A stretch of DNA of 64,000 nucleotides. It comes from Chaetorhynchus papuensis. Taxonomy: Eukaryota; Chordata; Aves; Passeriformes; Rhipiduridae. The stretch is taken from assembly GCA_013396525.1 (NCBI GenBank), contig VWYX01000011.1, forward strand, positions 2,767,079-2,831,078, in the 5' to 3' direction. This document shows positions 24,289 to 38,100 of this stretch, piece by piece (the first letter of the stretch is position 1; each line of letters opens with the position of its first letter). The position numbers and the translations under genes are program-made. The notes beneath the pieces were generated by a model that saw only the letters and a list, made by a program, of their open reading frames with translations, searched no databases and was not told the origin of the DNA.

Positions 24289-25521
24289 GTAAGCAAATGG
24301 CCAGAGCACCTAAAGGTAACAGTTGTTTGCTTTGACATGGAATCCTTCCAGCATCTCATCTGAGATTGTAGGATTTTGTAAACTGTAAGCACTGATAATC
24401 CACGTGGATTGTGCCTCTCTGGTATTTATTGAGCTGAGAAGTCAGGAGGGAAAAACAGTAACAGAGCAACTCCTCTTCTTCTGTAGCAGGCTGTGGAAAT
24501 AAATCAGTGTGTTTCAGTGAGGTGCTTGAAAATGGGTGTATTTCAGTGAAAATGCACTCTCAGGAGCTGTGTCAGCAGTGCAGGGATGGGGTTCAGTGCC
24601 CCATTAACCCTCTGAGGAGTGAGCACTGTGTGTGCACAGGAGCTCTCTCACACACACACAAGTTCCTCGTTTCCACACCTGATGGAGAGTAACAAACACG
24701 CTCTGGGAAATCCCAGGCTGCACAGGAAATAGATTCAGTTTAATTGTGCTGCACTGTTAATACTTTATTTTATTGTGCTTTATTATCAGTTAATACTTTA
24801 TTGCTGACCACAGTTAATAGTTAGTTTGTGGTCAGTCAGCAGCCCAGGCTGGTGGCTGTGATAGTTTAGTTCATGTGCTGGACACGTTTCCACGGGACAC
24901 AGGCTGTGCTGAGTTTTTGAAGGCAGAGGTAGGTGGTAGCTGAAGGTAAACACAAACTTTTAATTTGCCTGGGCATTAATGGTTCATCAGAAGATAAATA
25001 CCTGGGGGAGCACAAGAACATGAAGGAAAATAGAGGGGAGAAGTACTTGGATACACATTTCCACCAGCTCTGTTCAGGTTTTCTCTTGGAAACTTCTGTC
25101 TCCTTTTTTCCAGGGTTATCAGTCAGTGTCTCTCTTCAGAGCAGTGATTAGCTGTTAGACAGATACTTTGTTAATTAGGCCATCATTTGCTTTCAGTTTG
25201 TGTTCTTCTGTCTTAACCTGTCTGGTGGGAGCAGAACTCTTGTTTCCCCGAGGACCTGGGGAACAGTTCATCCATCAACCCAACTTTGCCATTGTTTCAT
25301 CTCAGACTTCTTCACACTTTAATTGTCTGTCTTTATCATGCAGCTTTTTTGCTGTTTCTTGAACTTTGCATGCACCTTTCCTTATTTTTTTTTGCATATA
25401 AATCATATTTTATTTGTATTGATTAAACGTGTCCCTGCCACACTTTGCTGCAGGGTGGTTCATAGGCCTGGCAGTGGACAAAAAATGTCCTGCCAATGGA
25501 CAAAATGGGACTGATCTGGGA

Positions 25522-25608
25522 TTATTGGGGTGTCTGTGCAAGGCCAGGAGCTGGACTGGATGATCCTTGTGATTCCCTTCCAGCTCAGGATATTCTGTGA
25601 TTCTGTGG
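25522..25608 (+). mobile_element. CR1 LINE 3' end (plus strand), best preserved copy
   Basis: GGGGTGTCTGTGCAAGGCC, GGAGCTGGACTGGATGATCC, TTCCCTTCCAGCTCAGG and TATTCTGTGATTCTGTG follow the avian CR1 3' end in order, including two copies of the terminal ATTCTGTG-type octamer. The upstream sequence from about 25445 may belong to the same insertion but is less clear. This is the clearest marker of bird origin in the window. Confidence 0.88.
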
Positions 25609-26259
25609 TAGACTAATGCAGTGATTAATTTACTTATGCAAGTAGCAGTTGGGTATCTTATCAAAATTCCAAAAATGTTTTCTACCACTTGATAATTCTT
25701 TTCTCGAGGTGACTTCTAATCTTTTTCTTCCTTTCTTTGTAAAGTCTTCTGGTTTACCAGGCACTTTTGATGATCTTTCATGAATTTTCTTCTGTGGCTG
25801 ACACTTGACCTTGCAGCTTTGAGATTTTTATAGTTTGATTCAAAGGCTCTGATGTTCTGTAAGTTGACTTCAGGAATTAAACTGAAAGAGTCAGTAAAGT
25901 TTAGTTAAGCTGTAGCATCCTAAACAGAGAAAGCATATTAATGGGAGCAAAGCCTCTAATAATTCTGATGCTTAGAAATACTAAATACTTAATACTAAAT
26001 ATGAAAAATACTTTATTGCAGTTAAATTTCTTTCATTCTGGAAGATAAAAGCTGCATTTCCTATCAACAGCGCTGACTTCTAGCAGAGCATAAATTACTG
26101 TTCATTTTTAGTGACCAAAACTTCTCTTTTGGCCCTGCTTTGCTTTCTGGAGCAGAGTTTTGGCAGAATAAATGGGGTTTGTGTGAGTTGCCTCAGCTGC
26201 TCCCCATGGTCTTTGCTGGGGTTTGGTAATTGCAATGTTCATCTGCTCTGTCACCTGTG

Positions 26260-26274
26260 CTGCTGCTGCTGCTG
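26260..26274. repeat. (CTG)5 run
   Basis: Five tandem CTG units in intron E-F. On the minus strand they create a glutamine run in a small open frame, which I regard as non-coding. Confidence 0.8.
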
Positions 26275-29200
26275 GGCAGGAAGTTGAAGTGCTTTGCCTG
26301 GAAGAGATTTGCACTTCCTGTTTATTGTTTGGTAGTTTATGAAGCAGTGGTTTTGGGGACGGACAATTGGGTTCATTTTTCCTGTGGGAAGCCTCTTTTG
26401 GAATAAATTGGCTGCATATGAGGATGCTGGCATCAGTTAGTTATTCCTAAAATAGGAAGAAACCTAGCAGCAAATATTGTCTCTGCATGAGTTGGAAATA
26501 AGGAAATATGAGCTGGACAGGTGAGTGTCATTACTGGAGATGGATGCTGGTACTTTTTAGTCAGCCCTGTAGCTTGGACTGTGCATAACCTTCCTTATAA
26601 ATGCTACACTTGGCATCTTCAACTTCTTTTAGATCTTGGCTGTATTCTCAATTCCATGTAAAGGAAAAGAAATCCTGTTCAGCTTTAATTTTCATCTAAG
26701 AATAAAGAACCAGCATCTGAACAATGGCTGATTTTGTTTTTTTTAACAAAGAGCAGATAAAGCATAAAACTGGATTTTAATATGAAAAGGTCAATGGGAT
26801 TAGATGAACTGCCCATGCATGTACTAAAATCTTCAATAATCTGATATTAGGTATAATAAAATAGTTAATCTTTTTAAAGATGGAAGATCAACCTGGAGGT
26901 TTATGAAAACTAAAAATAAATTAGGAAACAGTTTTATTCTGGCAAATATGAGCAAAGGTCAAGGTGATTAACTGTCAGGAGATCATTGGAAAAGCATTTC
27001 TTCTTCCTGGAAGCAGACTGTGAAAGGAAAACCAATCAAAACTCACAAGGTTGTGACAAAGTGCATTGTTTGATGTCAGTGAAATTCCCTTCCATTCCCA
27101 TCCCATTTTGGGGTTCAGTCAAATTTCCAAATTAAAGCAAGAGGTACCTTACACGTCAGATATTTCTAGACACAATCACGTGGTTACAAGTGTAGTTTGG
27201 AATTACTTAGAAAAGAAATGTATTTTTTAAGTTAAGACTCTCCCGAGTTTCAAACCTCTCTGAAATCATAAAAATGAAATAGGTAACACACAAAATTAAG
27301 ATGATTAAAGTAAGTTAGCCATGTATTTTATAACAGCAACTTAATTTTAGATATTAAGAGCAACAGTTTTAAATCCCAGTTCATGACTCAAACATTGTGC
27401 CTGTAAATAATAAAACATAAAAACAAACCATAGCTGGTTTTATCTGTGGAATATCCAGTTCCTGATGCAGCTGTTAGCTGCTTGCTTTGTCTGCCAGCAG
27501 TGACAGTCACAGCAAGTTGAGATTAACTGTGAAAGTGGCATTTATATCATGTATATATCTATATATCTCAGTCTCTTTTCCGTTATAATGAGGGCTTTTT
27601 TGAGCACTTAACATTCTGAATTCTTTGCCTGCTATAAAGGTGTGCCACTTGATAATTCTTTTAAAGTGTTGTTAAAAGTAAAACCAGGTGAAAGGTGCCT
27701 CGTGGGGGTGAATTAGGTCTGTGCAGTGGACTAAAAAGTACCAATAGCACCAGCACAGATTTGCCACTCATGTGGACATTGAAATTTATTTCATTAATTT
27801 GCAAGCATACGGTTGTGATGGTTGAGGCATCTCTCTAGAAAGGCCATTAGCAATCAGAAGCACTGTGGAATACAAATATGTGATACTTTTTTATTACAAA
27901 TACTCTAATAAAATATTAATTTTAAGATTTTATACAGGTACTTCACTGTGATTTAATGGCATAATTTTAGAGTGGGGGAAATATTTTAAAACATCCTGTG
28001 CCACTGTCACTTTGAAGTATAGCAATTTAAAACATGCTCATAAGCAGCTGCTGTTTTTCTGTCAAACAAAAGTTTTATGGTTTGTTGCAGCAGGAAAAAA
28101 CTGTGTTTTAGCAAAGAGATCTGCAGCATTTGCACCTTGCAGAGTTTAAATTGCTGAATCAGATTGTGCCCAATCTGGCACACGAGTGGTGTAGAGCAGG
28201 CAGTGTCTTGTGGCAGGGGACAGGTAATTCTGGCAACTGGGACCTTTCTCTCATGGGATCTGAAGCTGCTGGCGTTCTGCATCGTAACCAGAGGTTACAC
28301 AGAGACTTCTCTCATTGTTTCTGTCACTGTTTCTCACATAAACTGCAGTTCTGGTGTGGAAGGAGCTCTCTGGGTGTTTTCCTGGCTGTAGGACACACAC
28401 AGGTGGATAAAACACCGGGGACTCCTTCCTGTCGTGGCACTGTGGGTGTGCACCCAGCACTGCCCCGTGGATGGGGGATGCATCAGCTCATTAAAAGCTT
28501 CTCCTTCACTGGCAGGGAGGCAGAAACCTCACAGGCACTTCTTGTGTTGTAGTTCCAAGGAGCAATTTCTGTAAGAGACCCTTTTGGAGGCTTGCTAAGG
28601 TTCTGGACTGCCTTACACTGTGCAGAATTGCTCAGTGAATTTTCCCACTCTGTGAAGGCTTTGAGGATTTTTTTTTTTTAGTTGCTGTCTGTGTGTAATA
28701 AATGGTGTACAGAACTGTGGTTGTTCTGCGTTTTGAAGTTATAATTTGGAATCTCCATTAAGCAGCTTTTTGTATGGCTTGCATTTTAAGGCTCTGCTTC
28801 TCTCCCTGAAGTGTAAGTGTCAAGGGCAAAATGAAAGAACAGTCCAAATGACTCTCATGGGCTGTTGCTTATTAAAGAAATGAAAGCATTTAAGAATATC
28901 TGGCTGTAGTTAAACCAATTCAGAAGTGAAGATTGTTTTAAATGTCTTAAGTTGTGTAATCCATTTAGAATTCCTTAATACAAGCCGCTAGAGAGAGGTG
29001 GAAGCTCCAAAATGGCACTTTGTTCTTTCTTTTCCTGCTTCTCTGTGGCTGAATTTGCACTTTGATGCCTGTGAGGAAGGTTGTGGCACCTCTGCCAGTG
29101 GGTCAGGCAGCCAGAAGGGCCAGGTCCAGTTCCAGGTTGGGAGAGTGAAGGGAGATCAGTTGGATGAAGTTGCCCAGCACCTCTGTGAGTTTTTATACCA

Positions 29201-29757
29201 GCAGCAGGTTGTGTGACAGCAGCTTTGCTCCTTCTCTGTGCGTTCCTTACTTTGTTTACTTGTCTCCTGTGCCTCATTTGCAATTTGTCTTACACCCCTG
29301 CCAGCAGTTTTGCTTCAGTATGCTCATTTAATACATTCTGATTTTGTAATTATAAGCTCTCTTTTAAAAATAAACTCAGCTTTGGAGATCTTGGAAGACA
29401 TTTGTAATTAAATCAACATCAAAGTGCGGCGAGTTTCTGGAGTGCTCTGGAGGTGATATCCCACACTGCCAGGAGAACACTGCTGATTGCAGAGCTGTTC
29501 TCACCCATCAGCTCCACTGCTCCTGGTTATTTTTCTAAAATTGGGACATCTGTTTCCTAAAAGATTTGTAGCGGTAATACGAAAAGTCAGTTCAAGTGAA
29601 AAACATATTCTGTGACAGGCTGCTGTTTGCTGTTTCTTGGTAAATGAGAAGGGTTGGGGGTGAGGGCTGCTCTTGACAAGGGAAGGTGGGAGTGTGGCAC
29701 ACACAGACTGCGTGGGCCTGAGTATCTCACTGAACTCTAAACCACGAGTTACTCGGG

Positions 29758-29953
29758 CTGGGACTTGTTACAGAGTGTTTTACATTAAAATTGTGCTCAC
29801 CTCTACCTGGGACTTGTTACAGAGTGTTTTACATTAAAATTGTGCTCACCCCTACCTGGGACTTGTTACAGAGTGTTTTACATTAAAATTGTGCTCACCT
29901 CTACCTGGGACTTGTTACAGAGTGTTTTACATTAAAATTGTGCTCACCTCTGC
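29758..29953 (+). repeat. Tandem array, 4 copies of a 49-bp unit
   Basis: Four consecutive units begin CTGGGACTTGTTACAGAGTG at 29758, 29807, 29856 and 29905, each ending near GTGCTCACCTCTAC. Copies differ by only one or two bases (CCCCTAC at the end of copy 2, TCTGC at the end of copy 4). Such homogeneity suggests recent expansion, and the copy number is probably polymorphic. Confidence 0.95.
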
Positions 29954-32900
29954 CTGCAGGTGGATGGGACAGAGACAGCAGGGCACAGGTGCTGTGTCTT
30001 TGTTTGGCCAGGGCAATGAAGTTGCTGTAACACCCCCAAAGTGGAGCCCAGCTGTGTCCCTGCCTCCCTTCACCCTCCTACAGCAGTGCTATGAGCAGGC
30101 AGCTGAGATGCTGAGCCTTTCCTGGGGAGGGAAATCTTAGCAAGCAGATCAAAAGTGCAAATGCACATCTGTGTGTGAAATCTGTTAAAAAATTCTGTTT
30201 TGAAGCTTTCTCCGATCAAATTCTGGTACACAGTAATAGGATATATACAGAACTTTGCTCTTTGGGCAGACCTGCTATTACTCCTAAACTTGAAAAGGTG
30301 CAGGGAAGATTCTGTGAGGGAAACAGTCTATTATGCATGATGTATTGGTTGTTAAGCACAAGGGCTTGGTGTCAGAAAGCTTTCCCAGTTTTTGGAAGAG
30401 GAGGATGGCCTCTCCTCTAGCTGGGTAAGATCTGTTCTTCCCCTTTGACCCTGAAGAGTTTAAACATTTATTGTCTTAACAAACAGAAACTTACTTGGCA
30501 TGAATTGAGTAATCAATGCTTGTAATTCCTGCAGATTATGTACTTGCTCACCCATTTCCCTCCAAACTACCTTTCATTCTGTTGTGGAAGACTACTTTCC
30601 ATCTGCCCTCAGGCAAGAAGAAATAAATAGTCATTAGTATGCTTACAATGTAGTTATGGTACAAATACTGTCTAGACTTAAAAATCCATGAGTTCATTTG
30701 CTTCGTACAGACTTGCTTTTGCTCACTACAGTAATTGATACTGTGGGCTTTCACTTCAGAGTTTTTTGGAGCTGTGCTCATGGCCATCCCAGTTATGTAT
30801 CATTTCACCTCTTGTTGTGGGGAGGACTCTCGGTCTGATGCAATCATATTTTAGAAAGGATTACTCTGACCTTTGGTCCTGTTGCTGTATTAGTGTAAAT
30901 ACAAAATGCTTAGCTCGACTACAGGGACCAGCTAGTGCTCGACATCAACATGAGATTAACTGCCTGTAGCATTTTTCTGGGACTAAACTGCTCTACCAGA
31001 CACTCACTAAGCCTTCCTTAGCGTGCAGACTGTGCAACTGCTTTCTCCAAAATAAGTAGATAGGATTGGGTTGAGGGTTTTTTTCCTGAGGAGCAATTAA
31101 TACAGGGAAAATAATAAGGTGAGGGAAATTATTACCTTCCATGTCAACATAATATTGTGCCCTGTCTTCAGTGACTGTGGATTTCTACTATAATTAAATA
31201 ATGATGCACAAAATAATCTTTTAATCAGTCCAAGATTTAATGATGCATGATTGAGTTGCATTCAGTATTTGTGCAGAGACAACACTGATAGAGCCAAGTG
31301 TTTGTATTGGTCTGCCACTGAGAGGGATAATCTGGACAATAAATTACTACACATCACCTTGATCATGTAGTTCTGTATTTTTACAGTGATCCTGTAGTGA
31401 GTTGAAATGTGCATGTTTGACTTCTGCTATTGGCTCTTTTCTTTGTCCCAAAATCCTTTTATCACCATGGTTTGAGGTACGTTAAAGATGCTCTGTTTCT
31501 TTCCCCCTTCAAGCTGCAGGTGCCCTCTGCAAGCCAGCCTTTCCTTAGGGCCAGATTGACACAATTTGGAACAGACTAAGAAATTTTGCTGCCTTTTTTC
31601 CTCTCCTTGGCCTTGAAGATGAGTCCATACGTAGGTTTTGGGGTTTATGTGGTTTTTTTAGACAGGGCATTTGGGGAGAGCACTGCAGTTCCTCCAGGCT
31701 GTTTTCCCCACTATCTGCACATGTCCTCTGAGACTTTAAAAATCACATCCCCACCTCTTACTCTTGATATGGTTCTGAACCTGTTGTCTGAGAATCCACA
31801 TCCTTCCTTTCTAAACTCATTTATACTCTGGCTCTGCTGTTCCCTGTGTCAGCAGATCTGACTGACTTTTGAATTCTCAGACTTTCCCATTTCTTGAATG
31901 CTGATCTTTCCACTGTGGGTGGGAGTCTTAATTGTCCTGTAAAGCTGTGAGGGTGGCTGAGGTGGGTTGTTTACTGCTCCTGATTTGCTTTAATTTGGAA
32001 ATGTGACAAACATTTTATCTTTGCTAATCCAAGGACATAAATGGCCAGGCATCCTTTAGGTTGCTTCCTTTTTTTGGGGGTCTGCTCATCCTCGAGTGTT
32101 TGGGCTTTTTTCCTGGTGGCTGTTGCTACTGGTTTTTTTTTCCTTCATGTTTTCCTCATTTTCTGTATTTGCCTCGTGTTCCTACCTTCAGATCAGTTAT
32201 TTATGTATTGGATTTAGTTGGTTGTTCTCTCTTGCTGCAGCACTAAATGGAATAATGTTGGAAGGGCTGCTCCAGAGAGGCTTTCTCAGTAAGAGCCCTT
32301 GCACAGTGCTTGTGTGCCACTGAAGGCCAAATGCTGCCTTTCATGTCCATTTTTGAGACTAGTCCTATTAAAATGCCTAATTTTCACATGGAGTGATAGG
32401 CAAATTGAAGGTGAACAAGCCTCTGTCTTTGAGGAGTGCAGGGGACAGCCTGTTCAGTGTGTGCATTTTGAAATGGTTTCAAGGAAATGCCTTTGTGCTG
32501 CAAGCAGAATTTATGCTTTCATAAATTAAAACCTTGCAAGAGTTTGGAGAAATTTATATGAATTTCCCTGAAAGTAGAAGGTATTCATGTTGATTCCTCT
32601 GCACGTTACTGAAGTAGTAAATCTCTAATAAAAGGGTTTATGGGAGGAAATGCAGATATTTTATTATAGTCTATATATATACGTTCCCTATTCTGTCGTC
32701 TTTTTAAATTTGTCTTGCAGAACAACAACTTCATAAATTATTTGAACAGAAACTTGTACATTTGCCTGGGCTAGGGATAAAAAAAAAAGCGAACAGAATT
32801 GCATATTCTACAATGTCTTTTTGCTAATTGAGTGTGAATATAGAAGTTAATTATGGGAAGCACAGCTTTTGGATGCAGCCTTCTTGCTTGGCTAGAGGTC

Positions 32901-34992
32901 CTCCATCCTTTCCAAGCCAGTATTGCACCTCATCCAGGGCTTCCTGAACTTAATTTTATAGAGCAGTGTCACTGAAAACACTTCCCATCCATCTTAATCA
33001 CAAAGGCTAACAGTTATTTGTCATTTCTTGCTGAATTTCTTTGCTCTTTTGAATTTCAGACAAAAATAAACTTTTACTCTTGCTACATGGCCATGCATTT
33101 AGATATTTTCAAATTGCTGGAAACAGTTAAACTTTGTTTTGTTGTCTATTTACGTACCAGCTGCTATTCTTTTTATGAATAAAGCCACCATTCGCATCCT
33201 CCTCATTTATTTTGCAGTTCCAGCCTTTTCCTTCAGTGCTGTTTCTCCCCATCCAACTCCACCACGGCCTATAAAAACATTACAGTAATTCAAGTTCTTC
33301 AGTTCAAGCAGAAATGTGTGCTTTGATCATAATATCAAATGATTAAACTAATGCAGCCATAACCTAAAAGCTTTGATAATTTATGTTATTCCGAGTGTTT
33401 TAGTGGTTGATTTCAAGGGTAACTCTCAAATGTGAATTTAAAAGCTACAAGGATTCTGTGGTCAGTATAGATTCCCACCCCAGCTGAATTAAGCTTAAAA
33501 AACTTTCACTGCAATTCTAGGATTACATGATTAGTAGTTCCTTTGGTACCCGGTATAAAATGGATAAAATTGAAAATAAAATCAAGATAATGGCTGCTAT
33601 AAAGACAGCTCTATTGGTGCCTTATGCATTTGAACACGCTTGTGAAATCAGTGTTATGGCTGATGTGAGTCGTTACTTAGAAAGAATAGAAAATTGATTT
33701 TCTCCTTGGAACAGCTTCCTTATTTACCAGATTTTGATTTCCTATGTGCTGTTTTTCAGGCCAGCGTGACTCAATTTCCTTCTCCTCTTTAATCTCACGT
33801 GGTCATGGCACCATTTTTGTTAAATAGCAAGGAAACAGAAAAATAAACAGTTCTTTGGGAAGTACTTGGTGGAACTTTTGGGCAAACTGCTTGCCATCAA
33901 AAGATAATAAAAACCCCTTAAAAAAATGGAGTCATTTGCTTTTCTTGGCTGCACTAGGGGGAAAGGGGTCTTGGGATTTTCTGCTTCTCCTTGGAAGTGC
34001 TGATTTGTGAACTGTGCAGGAGGAGACACAGAATGGAAGGGAAGCTCGGGTTCCAAAAGCAGCTTTAAATGAAGAGGAAGTGCTTGTGCAATTGTTCTTT
34101 ATGATAAAAATGAGAATGACAAATGGGCCTCGTGGATTATGGCATAAAAGTCAATATTACCAGGTCGGATTTAATGCTCCAGCTGGAGCAGGAATTTCTC
34201 TGCAGAGACTCTCTCACTTTCCAGCCAGGTCTGGAATTTCTTTGTGATGTGGGATTGCCTCACTGCCACAATGGTGCTGTCATTTTTTGCTCACACGATG
34301 GATCAATTAGGGGTTGTTTAATCCAAATTAGCATCAAAGTGGTTTTCATTAGAGTAGCTTGTCACACAGCAAGCAGGAGTTCTTTACAGTACCCTCTGTT
34401 TTAATTAGTGTGCTGTACTGTGAGTCCTTTACTTCCTTTTGATTATCAGCAGCTTTTATTATTCAGACCTACCTTTGTCATTACCACAGCTCTGGGTCCC
34501 AGAAATCAGTGTAATTTCAATATAAGAAAAATATTTATTTTTTTTTTTCCCCATGTCTGTTCCTTAAATCATTCCTGTAACGGAAACGTTAATAATAAGA
34601 TCATTCATTCAACCAACTACATGCATTAAGAAGATGAAATCTCTTTGAACTCTAGTTAGTTTTTAATCTTTGAATTAGATTTAAAGGAATATTAGAAATA
34701 ATAATATTAGAAATATTGGAATTTTTACCATAAATTTAAATAGAAATGGAATAATTTGAACTAATGGTAGAATTAAGTGGTGGCATTTCAATGTTAAATA
34801 TGATGATCTGGTATATTACAGGAGATATTTTCACTTTATTTTTATGAAGGGAGGGATTTTTATGAGCAGTAATTCAGAAGAATGTGAGTCTACTTAACGG
34901 AATCATTCTCTTTTAGGACTATTTATACTGGCATTGTTTTTTTTCCTTTCTGGAATCTGGAAGCTTTATACTCAGGTTTTTTTTTTGCTCAG

Positions 34993-35117
34993 TTTCAGCC
35001 CAGACTCTGAAGGGCAACCTCGATTCAATGAACCAGCAGATCCAGCGCCTGGAGAAGGACATCGAGAACTTCCCTAAAACCCAGGATGAGCACGATAAGT
35101 TTGTAGAGAAGATGAGC
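34993..35117 (+). CDS. DIAPH2: DIAPH2 exon F: FH2 post region, ends at AT-AC donor
   Basis: The exon is 125 nt: two bases (TT) complete the valine codon from exon E, then 41 codons follow. The peptide starts V-S-A-Q-T-L-K-G-N-L-D-S-M, continues I-Q-R-L-E-K-D-I-E-N-F-P and ends D-E-H-D-K-F-V-E-K-M-S. It is an amphipathic helical part of the C-terminal post of FH2. The acceptor is GCTCAG at 34992. No GT follows the last codon; the intron starts ATATCCTTT at 35118, a U12-type 5' splice site. Joining here to exon G gives K-M-S-S-F-A-E-S-A-R-E-Q-Y, matching the family. A second AG six bases inside the exon (34997-34998) could act as an alternative acceptor. Confidence 0.96.
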
Positions 35118-35126
35118 ATATCCTTT
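35118..35126 (+). promoter_or_regulatory. U12-type 5' splice site (AT-AC class)
   Basis: ATATCCTTT directly follows the last in-frame codon (AGC) of exon F. U11/U12 snRNAs recognise this sequence, which is nearly invariant in AT-AC introns. There is no usable GT within 20 bases. Confidence 0.93.
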
Positions 35127-38100
35127 TTGCACATCCTCACTGGTGATCTGAGCATTCTCATCCTCTGCTTAAGTGTTTGCTGCACTTGAAAATTGGTTTT
35201 AAGTCTCTTCTTCCCCGCATTTCCTTTAGAGCAGAGAAAAAAGCATCGGTGAACGTGGTGAATGTGAGCAAATGGAAAACTGAAAGCATCAATAATCAGG
35301 TTTTCAGGGGGGCAGCCAGACAGCTTTCTTGAAGGCAGTAGTTACAGTGAGCAGCCATAATCTCAGTATGGGGATTTTTTTTTGCTGTCTGAAAGAATTA
35401 TTGAATCAATTCTAGGAAAATACCAGCAGCAAAGTTGATATATTTATTATTTAGGTCCAGATGTGGTGTTTTTTGAAGGGCAGAGCATTCATTTTGTTGA
35501 TGGGTTTTAGGTTATTTTTTACCATCATTTTATAGAAATGTTTACATTTCTTTTCACTCAAAAGTGTTGTGTCCTTTAATTTCTGTGGAGACTAGAGACT
35601 GTGGATTCTTCAAGCACAACAAAGTAAAACCTGTTGCAGACTCTAATATGGTATCTGTCCAGCTGGTTTTTGTATATCCAGCTTTTATTTCCTTCAAAAG
35701 TTTAAAGTAAAAAGTACACTGTAGATACAAGAAGCTCACAAAATTGCAGCAAAGACTAAGAAAAAGGCTTTTTTTTTTTGTTTAAAAAAGAAATCCCCAG
35801 TTTTTCACTGTGCACTAATCCCACCTCTGTGTGGGTATGGGAGCATTTGGAGTGCAGGGCAGGTCCGAGGCATTTTGTGCATTACAGAAGCTCACACAGC
35901 TCCTGTGAGGCCTTTCCTTTCTTGCTGCAACAAAAGTCATGACAGAAACTGTGGGGTTTGGGCTTTTTCAGAGGAAGGAAAAAGGGGTGGATCGATGTTC
36001 AGGGCTGTTCACAGCTGCTCATCACGTTTGGTGGGTGGATGTAGTGAAGAGCTGCTCCCCACTGCTGTGTCTGTGCAAAGTCAGGTTTTTGCAGGATTTA
36101 CCATCTGAATGGAGCCTGTGACAGAATTTCACAAGAAGATATTAAATATCTTCTCTGTATGGATTTATTTTAAGTTCCTGACGAGACTGCAGGAAAGTAG
36201 CTTAAGGGAGACAAGTCCTGACTAAGTGGAAAATTGTTTCTTACACCTTCCATCTTCCCTTTCACCTTGTCTTACGTGTGAGGGTAAGAGACTTGCTGCT
36301 GCTAATCACAATTATCAGCTGTGTTGTTAAACAAAGCTTATTATTGCCCTGAGATGCATTCACATCAGAAAAACTTCCAGTGCTGCCTTGTAATTGTCCC
36401 GTGCCTTGTCACCCTGGGCAGAGGCTGAGTTCTGTCACACCGGCCCTGCTCCTGTTCACAATTTTAACCAGTTTCTGAAATGCACCTTTGCCTCTGTTTT
36501 TTCTTGTTAAGTTTGACAGCTCTGCTTTCCAGGGTATAGAAATTATTTTTGCATTTTCAGTTTGCTGCCCATGTATTTATTTACAGAAATGATTGGCATC
36601 GCTCAAGCGATTTGGCGAGGAAAAAAGGAGCCAAGTCGACGATAATTAACTTTTTTCTCTCTGCAGCTTATCACCTGAATTTCTTAGAGAAGAAACTTTG
36701 TTTGACAATGCAAAAGAGTGAAAAAAATAATATGTACTAATGCTTCTTTGTATTGGCAAAAAGAGGAGGATCCTATGAAATGTTTGCAACTGAATTGTTC
36801 CGAGTGTGCTGGGCAGCATGGCTCCAGTGTGTGAATGTTGATTCCCAGGTAGATTACCAAGCCCTGCAACTGAAACAGCCCCACAGCTGTGCCTTCCTGG
36901 CAGCTTTTGGCATCCTGGGAACTTTGGGGGCATAAAGAGATAAGCCTGTAAGAAATGAGCTGATTCTACCTCAGGATTTATGTTTGCATAATGAATAGAT
37001 GACCTGATAAGGGGCGTGTTTCTTCTTTAGAAAGTCATCTCCTGTTACATCAAGTGATCAAGTTTGTTTCTGCTTATCACTGGATATTTTAAAGTTTTCT
37101 ACGCTCCCATGTTTTTATTAGATTGAGGAATAATTTCTGAGGGTGTAAAAATGACACCCCAGTCTGCAGTGTGTATTTGATTTCGTCAGCTGCCTGAAGA
37201 TTTGTTGGTGATGGCACATCCAGAGATGAGAAAGTCACAGAATCTCAGGCTGAGCATCTCTCTGAGTGTTTCAGAAAATTTGAGATGTGTCTCAGTAGAG
37301 TTTCAGGATGCAGGAATTATAATATTCAAGGCATAGTTTCTCTTTCCTGCTCCTGTCATAAACAAAGCTATTTACCAGGAGTTGTAGATAAGACTTTGTT
37401 CAGAGGATGTGAGAGTAATCCTGCCTGGAGTAGCAAATTAAGGTAGGAGGCCACTGACAGGAAAAATACCATTCATAATACTAATTCATAATAATGAAAT
37501 TAATATTCATGATACAGAAGCAAATTCTGTGAAAGAATTTAAGTAATTTGTGTTTCTCTAACTTTTTTTTTTTAACAAACAAGCTCTTGGTACTGTGAGT
37601 GACAGAAAGATGAATAGAAATTCTACCTGCATTTCCATTTTGGATTTTTTCTTGGTCAGTTTCTAAGCAAGATAATTTTTTACGTCACTTAATCAGTTTT
37701 TTATTTAGCACATACAGTTTTTCATCTCAGTGTAGTGTGGCTGAAGAAAATAAAGGGATTAAAATATTCCTTCTGTGAGTTTCTTGCTATATTAAATAAC
37801 TTGTGTTATTCCTGAAACAACTTCATGATCTGATCCGTGGCTGGATTTGTATTTCACTTGAAGATGAATTTGTAAATAATTCAGCTTTAAATGGGAGAGG
37901 TTTCTTTTATAATTAGCCCTTCTGCATGCAGCACTGGGGAGTCTGATTCAACAGTTTAGAAAAATAATTACAGACTGTGCCAAATCTGGCTTTCACTCCT
38001 GGTTTTATTTCAGTTTGTGCCTCTCATTGAAGATATTTCTGAAGGTACAGAACTCTGAATTTTGTATTCACTTGCTGTAGGTGTATACACTGATTTCAGT

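Larger units (their letters stand above)
24289..34992 (+). other. DIAPH2: Intron E-F (10,704 bp, GT-AG)
   Basis: Donor GTAAGC at 24289; acceptor GCTCAG ending 34992 after a long T run. It contains a CR1 fragment (25522-25608), a CTG run (26260-26274), a 49-bp tandem array (29758-29953) and short TA-rich tracts near 27545 and 32675. The many 60-140 codon open frames in both directions, such as 28130-28552, have no recognisable family and no splice-consistent role. Confidence 0.8.

Noticed and set aside
25683..27662. An 18-bp string CCACTTGATAATTCTTTT shared by about 25684 and 27645
   Set aside because: There is no similarity beyond the 18 bp; in AT-rich sequence of this length it could be chance.
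28130..28552. A 140-codon plus-strand open frame in intron E-F
   Set aside because: There is no recognisable domain, the composition is like random GC-richer intron, and overlapping frames are open as well.
35118..35150. A GT-AG alternative for the F-G intron, using the GT near 35142 and the CAG at 52129
   Set aside because: It would add about ten residues foreign to the family (I-S-F-L-H-I-L-T) and put exon G out of frame, reaching a stop within about 20 codons. The AT-AC boundaries restore the exact family sequence.
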